Source: SIG607 sp045601805
GTDB taxonomy: Bacteria; Bacillota; Clostridia; Oscillospirales; Acutalibacteraceae
Direction of reading: 5' to 3'
NCBI GenBank assembly: GCA_045601805.1
Contig: JAZSAJ010000017.1
Location: 1 to 5,840, forward strand
Length of the DNA: 5,840 nt
Positions 5,814 to 5,840 of this stretch are shown piece after piece; the stretch's first letter is position 1, and each line of letters begins with the position of its first letter. The translations under genes were made by a program, and so were the position numbers. The notes below the pieces were generated by a model. The model was not told where the DNA came from. It saw nothing but the letters and a program-made list of their open reading frames with translations, and did not search any database.

Positions 5814-5818
5814 GATAT

Positions 5819-5840
5819 AAAAAAAGCCGTGCATAGCACG
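5819..5840 (-). terminator. Intrinsic terminator of an upstream off-window gene
   Basis: On the minus strand CGTGC (5840-5836), a TAT loop and GCACG (5832-5828) form a perfect 5-bp hairpin. It is followed by GC and seven T residues (5825-5819). The GC after the stem suggests the stem continues beyond the window edge. It fits a rho-independent terminator for a minus-strand gene to the right, separating that gene from the CHR-atp cluster. Confidence 0.7.

Noticed and set aside
5631..5834. Minus-strand frame of 67 codons across the leader region
   Set aside because: It spans the T-rich repeat array, the promoter and the start of the first CHR gene in another frame. The peptide is Phe/Leu low-complexity with no ribosome binding site.
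1..5840. CRISPR arrays, tRNA/rRNA genes, insertion sequences, riboswitches
   Set aside because: I looked for spaced direct repeats, tRNA-like cloverleaf segments, transposase motifs and long structured leaders and found none. The non-coding gaps are too short, the longest being about 160 bp at the right end.

Overview
This window looks like a piece of a chromosome from an AT-rich anaerobic Bacillota, most likely a gut-type member of class Clostridia. The evidence is roughly 37-40% G+C by eye, strong AGGAGG/AGGTG-type ribosome binding sites, very tight gene packing, the F0F1 order atpI-B-E-F-H-A, and a sodium-type c subunit. Genus cannot be read from the sequence. Every supported gene lies on the minus strand, so transcription runs from high to low coordinates.

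Right end (5681-5840): the non-coding leader of the cluster. In the direction of transcription it holds two stem-loops followed by T-runs, read as tandem terminators of an off-window gene. Next come five tandem 7-bp units (TTTATTC on the minus strand), then a near-consensus promoter (TTGAAT, 17 nt, TATACT with an extended -10 TG) about 25 nt upstream of the first gene.

Middle (3671-5680): two short CHR-family (chromate transporter-like) membrane proteins that overlap by ATGA, followed after 10 nt by a DMT/EamA-family transporter. These three genes look like one transcription unit.

Left part (1-3665): the F0F1 ATP synthase operon atpI-atpB-atpE-atpF-atpH-atpA. A promoter-like element (TTGTAA, 17 nt, TAAAAT) lies between eamA and atpI. 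I see no convincing terminator there, so read-through from the transporter genes is possible. atpA runs off the left edge, and atpG, atpD and atpC would be expected beyond it. The operon is packed with start/stop overlaps, and in one case a ribosome binding site lies inside the preceding gene's last codons.

The most notable signal is in the c subunit. It carries two carboxylates (Glu30 and Glu63) with Thr64, Thr65 and Tyr68. This resembles the two-carboxylate sodium site described for Fusobacterium nucleatum and suggests a sodium-coupled ATP synthase. The a subunit keeps the essential Arg202 but has Thr211 and Asp255 where E. coli has its Glu219/His245 pair. I found no wholly new system. Beyond the ion-coupling motif, the observations worth a second look are the CHR paralogue pair with patches of near-identical DNA, the heptamer repeat array and the paired palindromes.
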